From Polaribacter sp. ALD11 (GTDB lineage Bacteria; Bacteroidota; Bacteroidia; Flavobacteriales; Flavobacteriaceae): a stretch of 64,000 nt of DNA. Made by a program: the position numbers and the translations under genes. This document shows, piece after piece, positions 45,465 to 53,629 of the stretch. Positions within the stretch are counted from its first letter, which is position 1. Every line of letters begins with the position of its first letter. The notes below the pieces were generated by a model that saw only the letters and a program-made list of their open reading frames with translations, had not been told where the DNA came from and made no database searches. Where the stretch lies: NCBI RefSeq assembly GCF_002831685.1, contig NZ_CP025119.1:345001-409000 (forward strand), written 5' to 3'.

Positions 45465-47687
45465 TTACAAACTATTCACGCGATCTACTTTTTTAACACC
45501 TTCTACTTTCTGAATACTTTTTATTAGTTTGTTTAATTGGCTACTATTCTTAACGCTTAAGCTTATTTTACCTTCAAAAACGCCTTCATTACCAGCAATA
45601 TTTATACTATTAATAAATACGCCCATGTTGCTAGAGATAATTTTAGTTAAATCGTTAATAATACCTCTATTATCTACACCACTAATAAGTAAAAAGACTT
45701 TAAAGTCTTGCTTGGTAGAGTCTATCCATTTTGCAAGCATAATTCTATAAGCGTAGTTAGATTGCAATGAAATTGCATTCGGACAATTCTTTTTATGAAC
45801 TTTAATACCTTCATTAATAGTTAAAAAACCAAAAACACTGTCTCCAGGAATAGGGTTGCAGCATTTAGATAGTTTGTAATCTAGTTTTTCTTCTTCTTTT
45901 CCAAAAACTAAAGCATCATATTTACTTGTTACTTCATCAGATTCTACAATCTCTTTATTACCGGAAGGAGTTCTTCTTAATTTTGTTTTAAAGAAATTAA
46001 GGATTGTACTATTTCTTTGGGCAACATATGTTTTTAGGTTTGTGTTATCTATAGCTCCACTACCAATTCTATAAAATAAATCGAAACTTGTTCTTATCTT
46101 AAAGAAGCTAACGAGCTCATTAATTGTCTTTTCATTAAAAGGAATTTTTAAATGACGTAACTTTCTTGTTAAAATAGCTTTCCCTTCTTCTGCAATTTTC
46201 TTTTCTTCATCTTTTAAAGCGGCTCTAATTTTTGTTTTTGCCCTTGCAGTAATAACGAAATCTAACCATCTTGAATTTGGTTTATTGGTTGAAGTTGTAA
46301 TAACCTCTATTTGATCGCCACTTTTTAAGGTATGGCTAAGCGGTACTAATTTACCGTTTACTTTTGCTCCTCTACATTTTAAACCAACATCTGTATGTAT
46401 AGAAAAGGCAAAATCTAAGGCTGATGCATCTTTTGGTAACGATTTTAAATCTCCTTTTGGTGTAAATACATAAATTTCCTTTGCATATAAATTCAATTTG
46501 AATTCTTCAACAAAATCAACAGCATTTAAACTCTGGTTTTCTAAAGACTCTTTTAATTTGTTTAACCAAGTCTCTAAACCGCTCTCATTACTGTTTCCTT
46601 GTTTGTATTTAAAATGAGCTGCGTAGCCTTTTTCTGCAATCTCATTCATTCTACTAGAACGAATTTGTACTTCTACCCATTGTGCACTAGGCCCTATAAC
46701 TGTAATGTGTAAGGCTTCATAACCCGTAGATTTAGGTTGCGAAATCCAATCTCTTAATCGTGTTGGGTTTGGTTTAAAATAATCTGTTACAATGGTGTAA
46801 ATTTTCCAAGCATCAAATTTATCATCACCAGAAGTAGGTGTATAGATAATTCTAATTGCATATTTGTCATATACTTCTTCGAAAGTAACATTTTGCTTTC
46901 GCATTTTTCTACGAATAGAATAAATGGATTTAAAACGACCTTTTATATCGTATGTGAAATTCTCTTTATCAAGGCCTTTTTTTAATGTTTCCGCAAAAGT
47001 TTCTAAGTATTTTTTTTGATCCTCTTTGCTCTCTTTTATCTTGGTAACAATATCATTAAAAACTTCTGGTTCTGTGTATTTTAAACCTAAATCTTCTAGT
47101 TCTGTCTTTATATTGTACAAACCTAATCTGTGAGCCAGAGGCGCATAAATATATAATGTTTCAGAGGCAATTTTTACTTGTTTATAAGCAGGCATTGCAT
47201 CCATAGTTTGCATATTGTGCAATCTGTCTGCAATTTTTATCAAAATAACTCTCACATCATCATTTAATGTTAAGAGCATTTTTCTAAAGTTTTCTGCTTG
47301 TATAGAAACGTCTTGTTCTTTATTTAAACGAGAAATTTTTGTGAGCCCGTTTACAATTCTAGCAATGGTTTCTCCAAACAATTGCTCCATATCATCTATG
47401 GTATAATCGGTATCTTCTACAACGTCATGTAACAAAGCTGCAGCAATAGAAGTTGCGCCCAGTCCAATTTCTGTAGCAACAATTTTTGCCACTGCAATAG
47501 GATGAAAAATATAAGGTTCGCCAGTTTTTCGGCGTTGTTCAGAATGTGCATCTACAGCAATTTCAAAGGCTTTTCTTATAAGTTTTTTATCTTCTACAGA
47601 TAAAATTTCATAAGTACCTTTTAGCAGATGTTTATATCTGCTTGCAATTTCCTTATTTTCTTCTTCTATGGTTGCTGTGTATTGCAT
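45465..47687 (-). CDS. Bifunctional (p)ppGpp synthetase/hydrolase
   Basis: This RelA/SpoT-type protein makes and degrades the alarmone (p)ppGpp. The 740-residue protein has an intact HD hydrolase domain (AAALLHDVVEDTDYTIDDME), a synthetase domain (YDIKGRFKSIYSIRRKMRKQ, YDKYAIRIIYTP, WISQPKSTGYEALHITV), a TGS domain (YVFTPKGDLKSLPKDASALD), a zinc-finger-like CCNPIPGDSVFGF and a C-terminal ACT domain. Both catalytic sites look complete. It is first in a series with the Fur-family gene and purA. Confidence 0.94.
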   Translation of the reverse strand: MQYTATIEEENKEIASRYKHLLKGTYEILSVEDKKLIRKAFEIAVDAHSEQRRKTGEPYIFHPIAVAKIVATEIGLGATSIAAALLHDVVEDTDYTIDDMEQLFGETIARIVNGLTKISRLNKEQDVSIQAENFRKMLLTLNDDVRVILIKIADRLHNMQTMDAMPAYKQVKIASETLYIYAPLAHRLGLYNIKTELEDLGLKYTEPEVFNDIVTKIKESKEDQKKYLETFAETLKKGLDKENFTYDIKGRFKSIYSIRRKMRKQNVTFEEVYDKYAIRIIYTPTSGDDKFDAWKIYTIVTDYFKPNPTRLRDWISQPKSTGYEALHITVIGPSAQWVEVQIRSSRMNEIAEKGYAAHFKYKQGNSNESGLETWLNKLKESLENQSLNAVDFVEEFKLNLYAKEIYVFTPKGDLKSLPKDASALDFAFSIHTDVGLKCRGAKVNGKLVPLSHTLKSGDQIEVITTSTNKPNSRWLDFVITARAKTKIRAALKDEEKKIAEEGKAILTRKLRHLKIPFNEKTINELVSFFKIRTSFDLFYRIGSGAIDNTNLKTYVAQRNSTILNFFKTKLRRTPSGNKEIVESDEVTSKYDALVFGKEEEKLDYKLSKCCNPIPGDSVFGFLTINEGIKVHKKNCPNAISLQSNYAYRIMLAKWIDSTKQDFKVFLLISGVDNRGIINDLTKIISSNMGVFINSINIAGNEGVFEGKISLSVKNSSQLNKLIKSIQKVEGVKKVDRVNSL

Positions 47688-47792
47688 AAATTACTTTGAA
47701 GATTTATTATTAATAATCTTAAGTGAATTTAGGAATAAGAATTTTAACAAACAAGTTTTTCGTTTTCTAAATTTATGAATATTATTATTTAC

Positions 47793-47800
47793 TATTTTTG
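47793..47800 (+). promoter_or_regulatory. -7 element giving a nearly leaderless transcript
   Basis: TATTTTTG matches TAnnTTTG and lies 5 bp before the ATG at 47805, so the transcript should start at or next to the start codon. Confidence 0.55.
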
Positions 47801-47804
47801 CAAA

Positions 47805-48281
47805 ATGAAAAACATTCGTTTAGTTTTAGTATTACTTTTTTTAGGTTTAAATGCATATTCGCAAGATAGAGGTAAAAAAGAGAATCTTTTTGAGATGCAA
47901 AAAGTGAAGGTGATAATTGATATAGATAAAAATGTTTTTACAAACGTTTATGCAAATATGTATGTTTCAAAAAAACCAAATGCTTTAGTTGTTGCATTAT
48001 TTCTACCCATTTCTTATAATCAACAAAAATTAAAATTAGATGCTTTATTTGTATCAAAAAAAATGAAGATTAAAGGGGAGAAAATGATACGTGGAAAGAA
48101 AGTATTATTTATGAAAGGAACTATTAATAAAGAAGGAATTGATTTTATAAAGGAAGTCTATTATCTTAAATATAATAAAAAAACAAGTATAGAACTTACA
48201 ATAATGTTAGATATTAATGCGGACGCTAAGTATAAAAAAATGATTAATGAAATAGTTTATTCTGTTATAGAAAAGAATTAG
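47805..48281 (+). CDS. Small secreted protein of unknown function
   Basis: The 158-residue protein has a signal peptide (MKNIRLVLVLLFLGLNAYSQ) and a basic mature part with KVKVIIDIDKNVFTNVYANM and VVALFLPISYNQQKLKLDAL; no family is recognised. The frame is open to an ATG at 47775, but the -7 element inside that stretch and the signal peptide favour 47805. The last 4 bases overlap the convergent protease gene. Confidence 0.65.
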   Translation: MKNIRLVLVLLFLGLNAYSQDRGKKENLFEMQKVKVIIDIDKNVFTNVYANMYVSKKPNALVVALFLPISYNQQKLKLDALFVSKKMKIKGEKMIRGKKVLFMKGTINKEGIDFIKEVYYLKYNKKTSIELTIMLDINADAKYKKMINEIVYSVIEKN

Positions 48282-49510
48282 TTTTTCAAATTTTTAATTC
48301 TTTCCAACAAAGTTGGATGTGAATAGTGCATAAAAACATACGCAGGATGAGGGGTTAAATTACTCAAACTATTTTTCGACAATTTTTTTAGTGACGTAAT
48401 TAAAGGTTTTGAAGCAAAAGTTTCTTTGGCAAAATTATCTGCTTGATATTCAAATTTTCTTGACACGTAATTCATAAACAAACCTGTAATTTCAGATATT
48501 GGCGAATATAAAATTCCGAATGCTATTAAACCAATATGAAAACTAGGTTTCGAAACTTCCAAAGCTTCAGAGAACAATGGAGAATTGACAAATAGAGACA
48601 AAATAAACAGCGTAAAGCCCGTTAGAAGAATAGATGTTACCAAATTAAAAACAATGTGTTTTCTCTTGTAATGCCCAACTTCATGTGCTAAAACAGCTAC
48701 TATTTCTTCGGTTTCTAAATCGTTTATCAAGGTATCAAAAAGTGTGATTCTTTTCTGAGAACCAAAACCAGAAAAATAAGCATTTGCTTTTGTAGAACGT
48801 TTAGAGCCATCAATCACAAAAATATTATTGATTTTAAAACCAACTGAAATTGCATATTTTTCTATGGCGAACTTTAATTCTCCGTCTTCTAAAGGCGTTT
48901 GTTTGTTAAATAGTGGTACAATTAGTTTTGCATAAAACATATTCATAAACAAAGAGAAAACAGCTACTAAAATCCACGCATAGATCCAGAAATTTTTTCC
49001 TGTTTGCTGGTAAAACCAAATAATGATTGCTAAAATTCCGCCACCAATTAAAATAGTCATCAACCAACCTTTTAGTTTGTCTAACCAAAATATTGCTTTT
49101 GTAGATTTATTAAATCCGAATTTTTCTTCTATAACAAATGTTTTGTAATAGGAAAAAGGTGTTGTTAAGATGTCTGAACCTAACATAATAATTCCGAAGA
49201 AAATAAGTGCGACTAAAATAGGATTGTCTGTAAAACTTCTTGCAAAATCATCTAGATATTTAAATCCGTTTGCAAAAAAGAAAAGAAGTGTTAATGCAAA
49301 TGAGAAAGTACCGCTAATATTAGAGAATTTCTCATTTGTCTTTTTATAGGCTTGCGATTTCTTGTATTCGGTTTTATCATAAACATCTGCTAATTCTGTA
49401 GGAATTTTATCATCAAAATGTTTTGCATTTAACGTATCTAGAATTTTATCAATAATAAAACTAATGACTAAAATGGAGATTAATATGTAAAATAGGGTAG
49501 TTGGAGTCAT
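48278..49510 (-). CDS. M48 family zinc metalloprotease (Ste24/CAAX prenyl protease type)
   Basis: The 410-residue membrane protease has a Ste24 N-terminal region with helices and YKTFVIEEKFGFNKSTKAIF, and the catalytic segment VAVLAHEVGHYKRKHIVFNL with HExxH, completed by the Glu in SRKFEYQADNFAKETF. It ends with HYSHPTLLERIKNL, also typical. Bacteria lack prenylated CAAX proteins, so in this setting the enzyme probably serves membrane-protein quality control. Confidence 0.93.
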   Translation of the reverse strand: MTPTTLFYILISILVISFIIDKILDTLNAKHFDDKIPTELADVYDKTEYKKSQAYKKTNEKFSNISGTFSFALTLLFFFANGFKYLDDFARSFTDNPILVALIFFGIIMLGSDILTTPFSYYKTFVIEEKFGFNKSTKAIFWLDKLKGWLMTILIGGGILAIIIWFYQQTGKNFWIYAWILVAVFSLFMNMFYAKLIVPLFNKQTPLEDGELKFAIEKYAISVGFKINNIFVIDGSKRSTKANAYFSGFGSQKRITLFDTLINDLETEEIVAVLAHEVGHYKRKHIVFNLVTSILLTGFTLFILSLFVNSPLFSEALEVSKPSFHIGLIAFGILYSPISEITGLFMNYVSRKFEYQADNFAKETFASKPLITSLKKLSKNSLSNLTPHPAYVFMHYSHPTLLERIKNLKN

Positions 49511-49663
49511 TTGTTTGTTTTTGAAGTTTAACTAACGGTTCTTTATAATAATAGAAAGGGATCAAAATCCACTTGTTTTCGGGTTCATATTTAGCCAAGT
49601 TTATAATTTTACTTTCAAATGATAAATTTGGTGTACTATCTTTCTTTTTGACACACACCTTTA

Positions 49664-50428
49664 TTACTTTTTGTTAAGGGCCATTATTTCTTGACTTATT
49701 TGACTGGATGGATAAGAGTCAACATAGTACCACTTCTCATTTATTTTTTCAATAAATAAAAAATCTCTACAAACTCTTTCAGATTTACACTCAAAACTAA
49801 TTAAATAACAAGCTTTGTCTTTTTTTTCATTAAAGGTTGGCCTAAAGACTCGAATACCTTCCATGCAAAACAAGGAATCCTGACAACCCGAAGATTTATC
49901 AATGAATTCATAATGTCCTTTATTTAAATCGGTTAAGTTAATAACTCGTTTTAATTGCTTAGAATCTATTTGCTTTTTTATCAAATCAACGAATTCGATA
50001 CTAATAGGCCTATCGAGTCTAACGAATCTATTTCGTTTAAATTCATCTCTTAAAGATTCCTGTTTTTTTTTCCAATCACCTTTTTTCCTCAAGTCTTCGT
50101 ATGCCATTGGCTGATACGAATATTGGTACAAGGTGTCGATTGTTAAAACTTGAATTTTTTTTGAAGTGATTATATTTTTTATAGAATCTGCATATGCATT
50201 TATCTTTTTTACGTGTTTTGGATCTGGATGAGAACGCAAGGCATTGTACATTACGTTATAGGTATCGTTACCTTTTAAAAATGAGGCCACTGAATTTGGA
50301 TTGGTATTTAAATAAAACGGTAAAGTTTCATGAATAACAGCAATTTCTAGCGAATCTTTTTCATTTTGAGAATACAGAATGTTCGAAAACACAAACATTA
50401 TATATAATAGCCATTTTTTATTCATCAT
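49664..50428 (-). CDS. Secreted protein of unknown function
   Basis: The 254-residue protein has a signal peptide (MMNKKWLLYIMFVFSNILYS) and a mature part with ETLPFYLNTNPNSVASFLKG, RDEFKRNRFVRLDRPISIEF and ACYLISFECKSERVCRDFLF. Four Cys residues in the second half may form disulphides. No family is recognised. It may form a unit with the protease gene behind it, from which it is separated by about 150 bp. Confidence 0.68.
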   Translation of the reverse strand: MMNKKWLLYIMFVFSNILYSQNEKDSLEIAVIHETLPFYLNTNPNSVASFLKGNDTYNVMYNALRSHPDPKHVKKINAYADSIKNIITSKKIQVLTIDTLYQYSYQPMAYEDLRKKGDWKKKQESLRDEFKRNRFVRLDRPISIEFVDLIKKQIDSKQLKRVINLTDLNKGHYEFIDKSSGCQDSLFCMEGIRVFRPTFNEKKDKACYLISFECKSERVCRDFLFIEKINEKWYYVDSYPSSQISQEIMALNKK

Positions 50429-50578
50429 TTTTATTTAATTACATCTTGGGTTAACACGTATCTGGTTTCGTTTTAGCGCTTAGCGAAGCGCTATTTTTAA
50501 GTTTAGAGGCAGAACAAATTGGCTTTTTATTTTTTTTGAATTTGAATTGAAGAAATTGAAAAGAAGTAGAAATACCGT

Positions 50579-51322
50579 TTATTTACACTTTTTACTTGCA
50601 TACATTGCAGCACCAATAATACCTGCATTATTTCTGAATTCAGCAACTTTAACGGTTACATCTGTGGTTAGATATTGTTTAAAATCGTCAAATTTTTTGC
50701 TAATTCCGCCGCCCAAAACAATTAAGCTTGGTGTGAAGACAATACGAACATATTCTAACAAAGAATCGAATCTTTTTGCCCAATCTTCTAATGACAAGTC
50801 TTCTTTTTTTCGTACAGAATCGGCTGTGTGAAACTCAATAATTTCACCATTGGTATGTAACATTCTACCAACTTCTAAATTCGGAATTAATTTTCCATCA
50901 TAAAATAAGCCAGAGCCAATGCCTGTGCCAATTGTAATTACAAGTACAACCTCTTTTTCATCTTTTGCAGCACCTAAACTTACTTCAGCTAAACCAGCCA
51001 AATCTGCGTCATTACTTACATAAAATGGAAGTTTGCATTCCTTTTTGAATAATTTATCTACTTTTATATTCAACCATTTCGGACTCAAATTACCAGAGTG
51101 AATGCATTTGCCGTCTACAATTGTTGTAGGAAAACTACAGCCAACTGCTTTTTTCCAATCGAAATGTGCAATCATTTCATTTACAACCTTAGCAACTGCT
51201 TCTGGTGTTGCAGGTTTTGGTGTTGCAATTCTAAATCTTTCAGTTAGTAATTCGCCTGTTTTTGTATTTACGATAGCTCCTTTAATTCCAGAACCACCAA
51301 TATCTATCCCTAACATTTTCAT
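50579..51322 (-). CDS. ppgK: Polyphosphate glucokinase (ROK family)
   Basis: PpgK phosphorylates glucose with polyphosphate (or ATP). The 247-residue ROK protein has the phosphate loop [20 protein letters not shown], the glucose-binding segment [56 protein letters not shown] and [15 protein letters not shown]. The zinc motif of other ROK proteins is absent, as usual for PpgK, and the length agrees. It starts 3 bp after the methyltransferase stop. Confidence 0.9.
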   Translation of the reverse strand: MKMLGIDIGGSGIKGAIVNTKTGELLTERFRIATPKPATPEAVAKVVNEMIAHFDWKKAVGCSFPTTIVDGKCIHSGNLSPKWLNIKVDKLFKKECKLPFYVSNDADLAGLAEVSLGAAKDEKEVVLVITIGTGIGSGLFYDGKLIPNLEVGRMLHTNGEIIEFHTADSVRKKEDLSLEDWAKRFDSLLEYVRIVFTPSLIVLGGGISKKFDDFKQYLTTDVTVKVAEFRNNAGIIGAAMYASKKCK

Positions 51323-51325
51323 ACT

Positions 51326-52123
51326 TTATATTTTAAAATCTCTTTGTCTTTTTGCTTCAAATAAAACAATGGCAGCAGCAACAGAAACGTTCATAGAGTC
51401 TATTTTTCCTTGCATTGGTATGTTTATATTCTGCGTCGCTTTTTCTCTAAAAACAGCAGTTAACCCCGTTGCTTCTGTACCTACAACAATTGCAGATGCT
51501 TCTGTGTACTTTTCTTTGTGATATTCGTTTGAATTCTGTAAAGTGGTGGCATAAATTCTAACATTATTTTCTTTAAGAAATTCGATGATTTCTTCGGAAG
51601 TTCCTATTGCTATTTGATTTGTAAAAACACAACCAACACTAGATCTAATAATATTAGAATTGTACAAATCGCTTTTAGGGTTTGCAATAAAAACAGCGTC
51701 TATATTTGCTGCATCTGCGGTTCTTAGAAGGGCACCAATATTTCCTGGTTTTTCTACACCTTCAGCAACTAATATTAACGGCTTCTTATTTTTAAATTGA
51801 ATGTTTTCTAAAGAGAAGTTTTTTGCTTTTGTAACGGCAATTATTCCTTCCGTAGAATCTCTATACGCTAATTTTTGATAGACTTCTTTAGATATTAAGA
51901 TTCTATTTATATTTGAATTAAAGAGGTGTAAAACTTCTTGTTCAGAAATTAATCCATCAAAATATAAAATAGTGTCGAACTCATAATCTGCAGCAATTGC
52001 AAGTGATATTTCTCTTTTTCCTTCAATAATAAAAAGTCCTGTTTTTTTACGTTCTCGAGATTTCTCTTGTAATTTTAGAAGCTCTTTAATATAAGAATTT
52101 TGTATACTCGTAATTTCTTTCAT
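51326..52123 (-). CDS. TrmH/SpoU family RNA 2'-O-methyltransferase
   Basis: The 265-residue protein has an N-terminal substrate domain ([33 protein letters not shown]) and a SPOUT domain with the knot motifs [40 protein letters not shown] and [20 protein letters not shown]. It methylates a ribose in rRNA or tRNA; the exact site is not readable. It is the first gene of a two-gene unit with ppgK. Confidence 0.9.
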   Translation of the reverse strand: MKEITSIQNSYIKELLKLQEKSRERKKTGLFIIEGKREISLAIAADYEFDTILYFDGLISEQEVLHLFNSNINRILISKEVYQKLAYRDSTEGIIAVTKAKNFSLENIQFKNKKPLILVAEGVEKPGNIGALLRTADAANIDAVFIANPKSDLYNSNIIRSSVGCVFTNQIAIGTSEEIIEFLKENNVRIYATTLQNSNEYHKEKYTEASAIVVGTEATGLTAVFREKATQNINIPMQGKIDSMNVSVAAAIVLFEAKRQRDFKI

Positions 52124-52202
52124 CGATACAAATATACCTAATTATAGGTATTGTGAAAACAGACAATTTGTACAATATTTGTAAATGTAATGAAACATAA
52201 AC

Positions 52203-52223
52203 TTTTAGGTGAATCACCTAAAA
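52203..52223. promoter_or_regulatory. Perfect 21-bp palindrome in the 205-bp gap before the methyltransferase gene
   Basis: TTTTAGGTGA-A-TCACCTAAAA is a perfect inverted repeat with a one-base centre. It lies 80 bp upstream of the methyltransferase start. The minimal loop fits a protein-binding operator better than a terminator. Confidence 0.4.
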
Positions 52224-52280
52224 ACTTATTGCTAAGAAAAAGAAGATTGTTTAGTTTTTTTACTGTTAACTGTTTTTAAC

Positions 52281-52312
52281 GAAAAAGGCTCGCGAATAGC
52301 GAGCCTTTTTTG
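52281..52312. terminator. Terminator after the amidohydrolase pair
   Basis: AAAAAGGCTCGC pairs with GCGAGCCTTTTT across a short loop. T runs on both strands make it usable in either direction. Confidence 0.82.
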
Positions 52313-52328
52313 ATTTTAATAAAACAAT

Positions 52329-53624
52329 TTATTTTGTTTTATATTTGTTAGAGTACCGTTTCCAAAGTTCTGTTTGGTGTGTTTCTAAACTAATTTTTCT
52401 ACCTTGAATGAAAGCATTTGTTAAAATATTACCACGCATTTCTAAAGCATCTCCTTCAGAAATAAATAAAGTTGCGTCTTTACCAACTTCTAAAGAACCT
52501 GTAAAAGAATCGATTCCTAAAATTTTAGCGGTATTTAACGTAATTAACTGTAAAGCGACTTCTTTGTCTAAACCAAAAGCAGCAAAAGTACCTGCGTAAA
52601 AAGGAAGGTTTCTAGTATTCATACGTTCCATTTGTCCTTCCATACCCAAACTAACCAAAACACCTTTATCTATTAAAGTTTTAGCAATCGTATACGTAGA
52701 ATCATAAGAATCATCTTCGCTATTTGGATTTCTGTGAGGTCTTTCTAAAATTACAGCAACATTATTTTTTACTAATAAGTCTGCTACTTTATCTGCATGT
52801 TCTCCACGAACAATGGCAAGGTTATTAATACCTAATTCTTTAGCTATGGTAATAGCATCTGTAATTTCTTTTTGTCCGTTTACGTGAATAAAAAGTTTTT
52901 TAGAACCATTAAATAAACCCTGTGTAGCTTGATAAGGCAAGTGAGTTTTCTCTTTATTACCTGCTAAATAACCTTTAGCATTCATCAAGTAAGATTTTAT
53001 ATCCTCAATTTTTCCAGCATATTTAGTATCTGGTTTTAAAGCAGGATCTTCTCCTAACCACCATCTTCCGCTAGTAAAACTAGAAGGCCAATTCATGTGA
53101 ATACCATCATCTGTTTTAATTGAAGCGTCTTCCCAATTCCAAGCATCTAATTGTACAATAGAAGATGTACCAGAAATAGTACCGCCTCTAGGAGTTACCT
53201 GTGCCATTAAAACACCATTTGGCCTCATAGATTCTACAAGTTTACTTTCTGAATTATAAGCTATTAAACTTCTAATATGCGGATTCATAATACCAATTTC
53301 ATCTTCGTCATCACTTGCTTTTACAGCATCTATCTCTACCAAACCTAACGTAGCATTTGCAGCAATAAAGCCAGGATATACATGTTTTCCTTTTGCATTT
53401 ATAACAGCTCCTTGTCTTGCAATTTTTACCATTGCGCTACCAACAAACGTTAATTTACCCTCGTTAAACATAACTAGAGAATTCTCTATTACTTGTCCGT
53501 TTCCTAAATGTGCCGTTGCACCTTCAATAGAAAAAGCGGTGGTTTGTTTGTCTGCAGGTGTTTGTTGTGCGATACTATTTCCTACTAAGAAGAAGAATAG
53601 CAAACTATATATTATTTTTTTCAT
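52329..53624 (-). CDS. Secreted amidohydrolase-fold protein, metal site degenerate
   Basis: The 431-residue protein has a signal peptide (MKKIIYSLLFFFLVGNSIAQ) and an amidohydrolase frame: a beta-sandwich part (AHLGNGQVIENSLVMFNEGK), then YPGFIAANATLGLVEIDAVK where active members have PGfIDxHxH, and a C-terminal GSLEVGKDATLFISEGDALE. The metal-binding HxH is missing, so hydrolase activity is doubtful. It follows its larger paralogue after 5 bp; the two may form one complex. Confidence 0.85.
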   Translation of the reverse strand: MKKIIYSLLFFFLVGNSIAQQTPADKQTTAFSIEGATAHLGNGQVIENSLVMFNEGKLTFVGSAMVKIARQGAVINAKGKHVYPGFIAANATLGLVEIDAVKASDDEDEIGIMNPHIRSLIAYNSESKLVESMRPNGVLMAQVTPRGGTISGTSSIVQLDAWNWEDASIKTDDGIHMNWPSSFTSGRWWLGEDPALKPDTKYAGKIEDIKSYLMNAKGYLAGNKEKTHLPYQATQGLFNGSKKLFIHVNGQKEITDAITIAKELGINNLAIVRGEHADKVADLLVKNNVAVILERPHRNPNSEDDSYDSTYTIAKTLIDKGVLVSLGMEGQMERMNTRNLPFYAGTFAAFGLDKEVALQLITLNTAKILGIDSFTGSLEVGKDATLFISEGDALEMRGNILTNAFIQGRKISLETHQTELWKRYSNKYKTK

Positions 53625-53629
53625 CTTTT

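Noticed and set aside
49461..49658. A 65-codon minus-strand frame starting at a GTG, between the secreted unknown and the M48 protease.
   Set aside because: It overlaps the protease start by 50 bases, has no ATG and no family. The composition (KYEPENKWILIPFYYYKEPL) is protein-like, so a gene remnant is possible, but the support is too weak to list.
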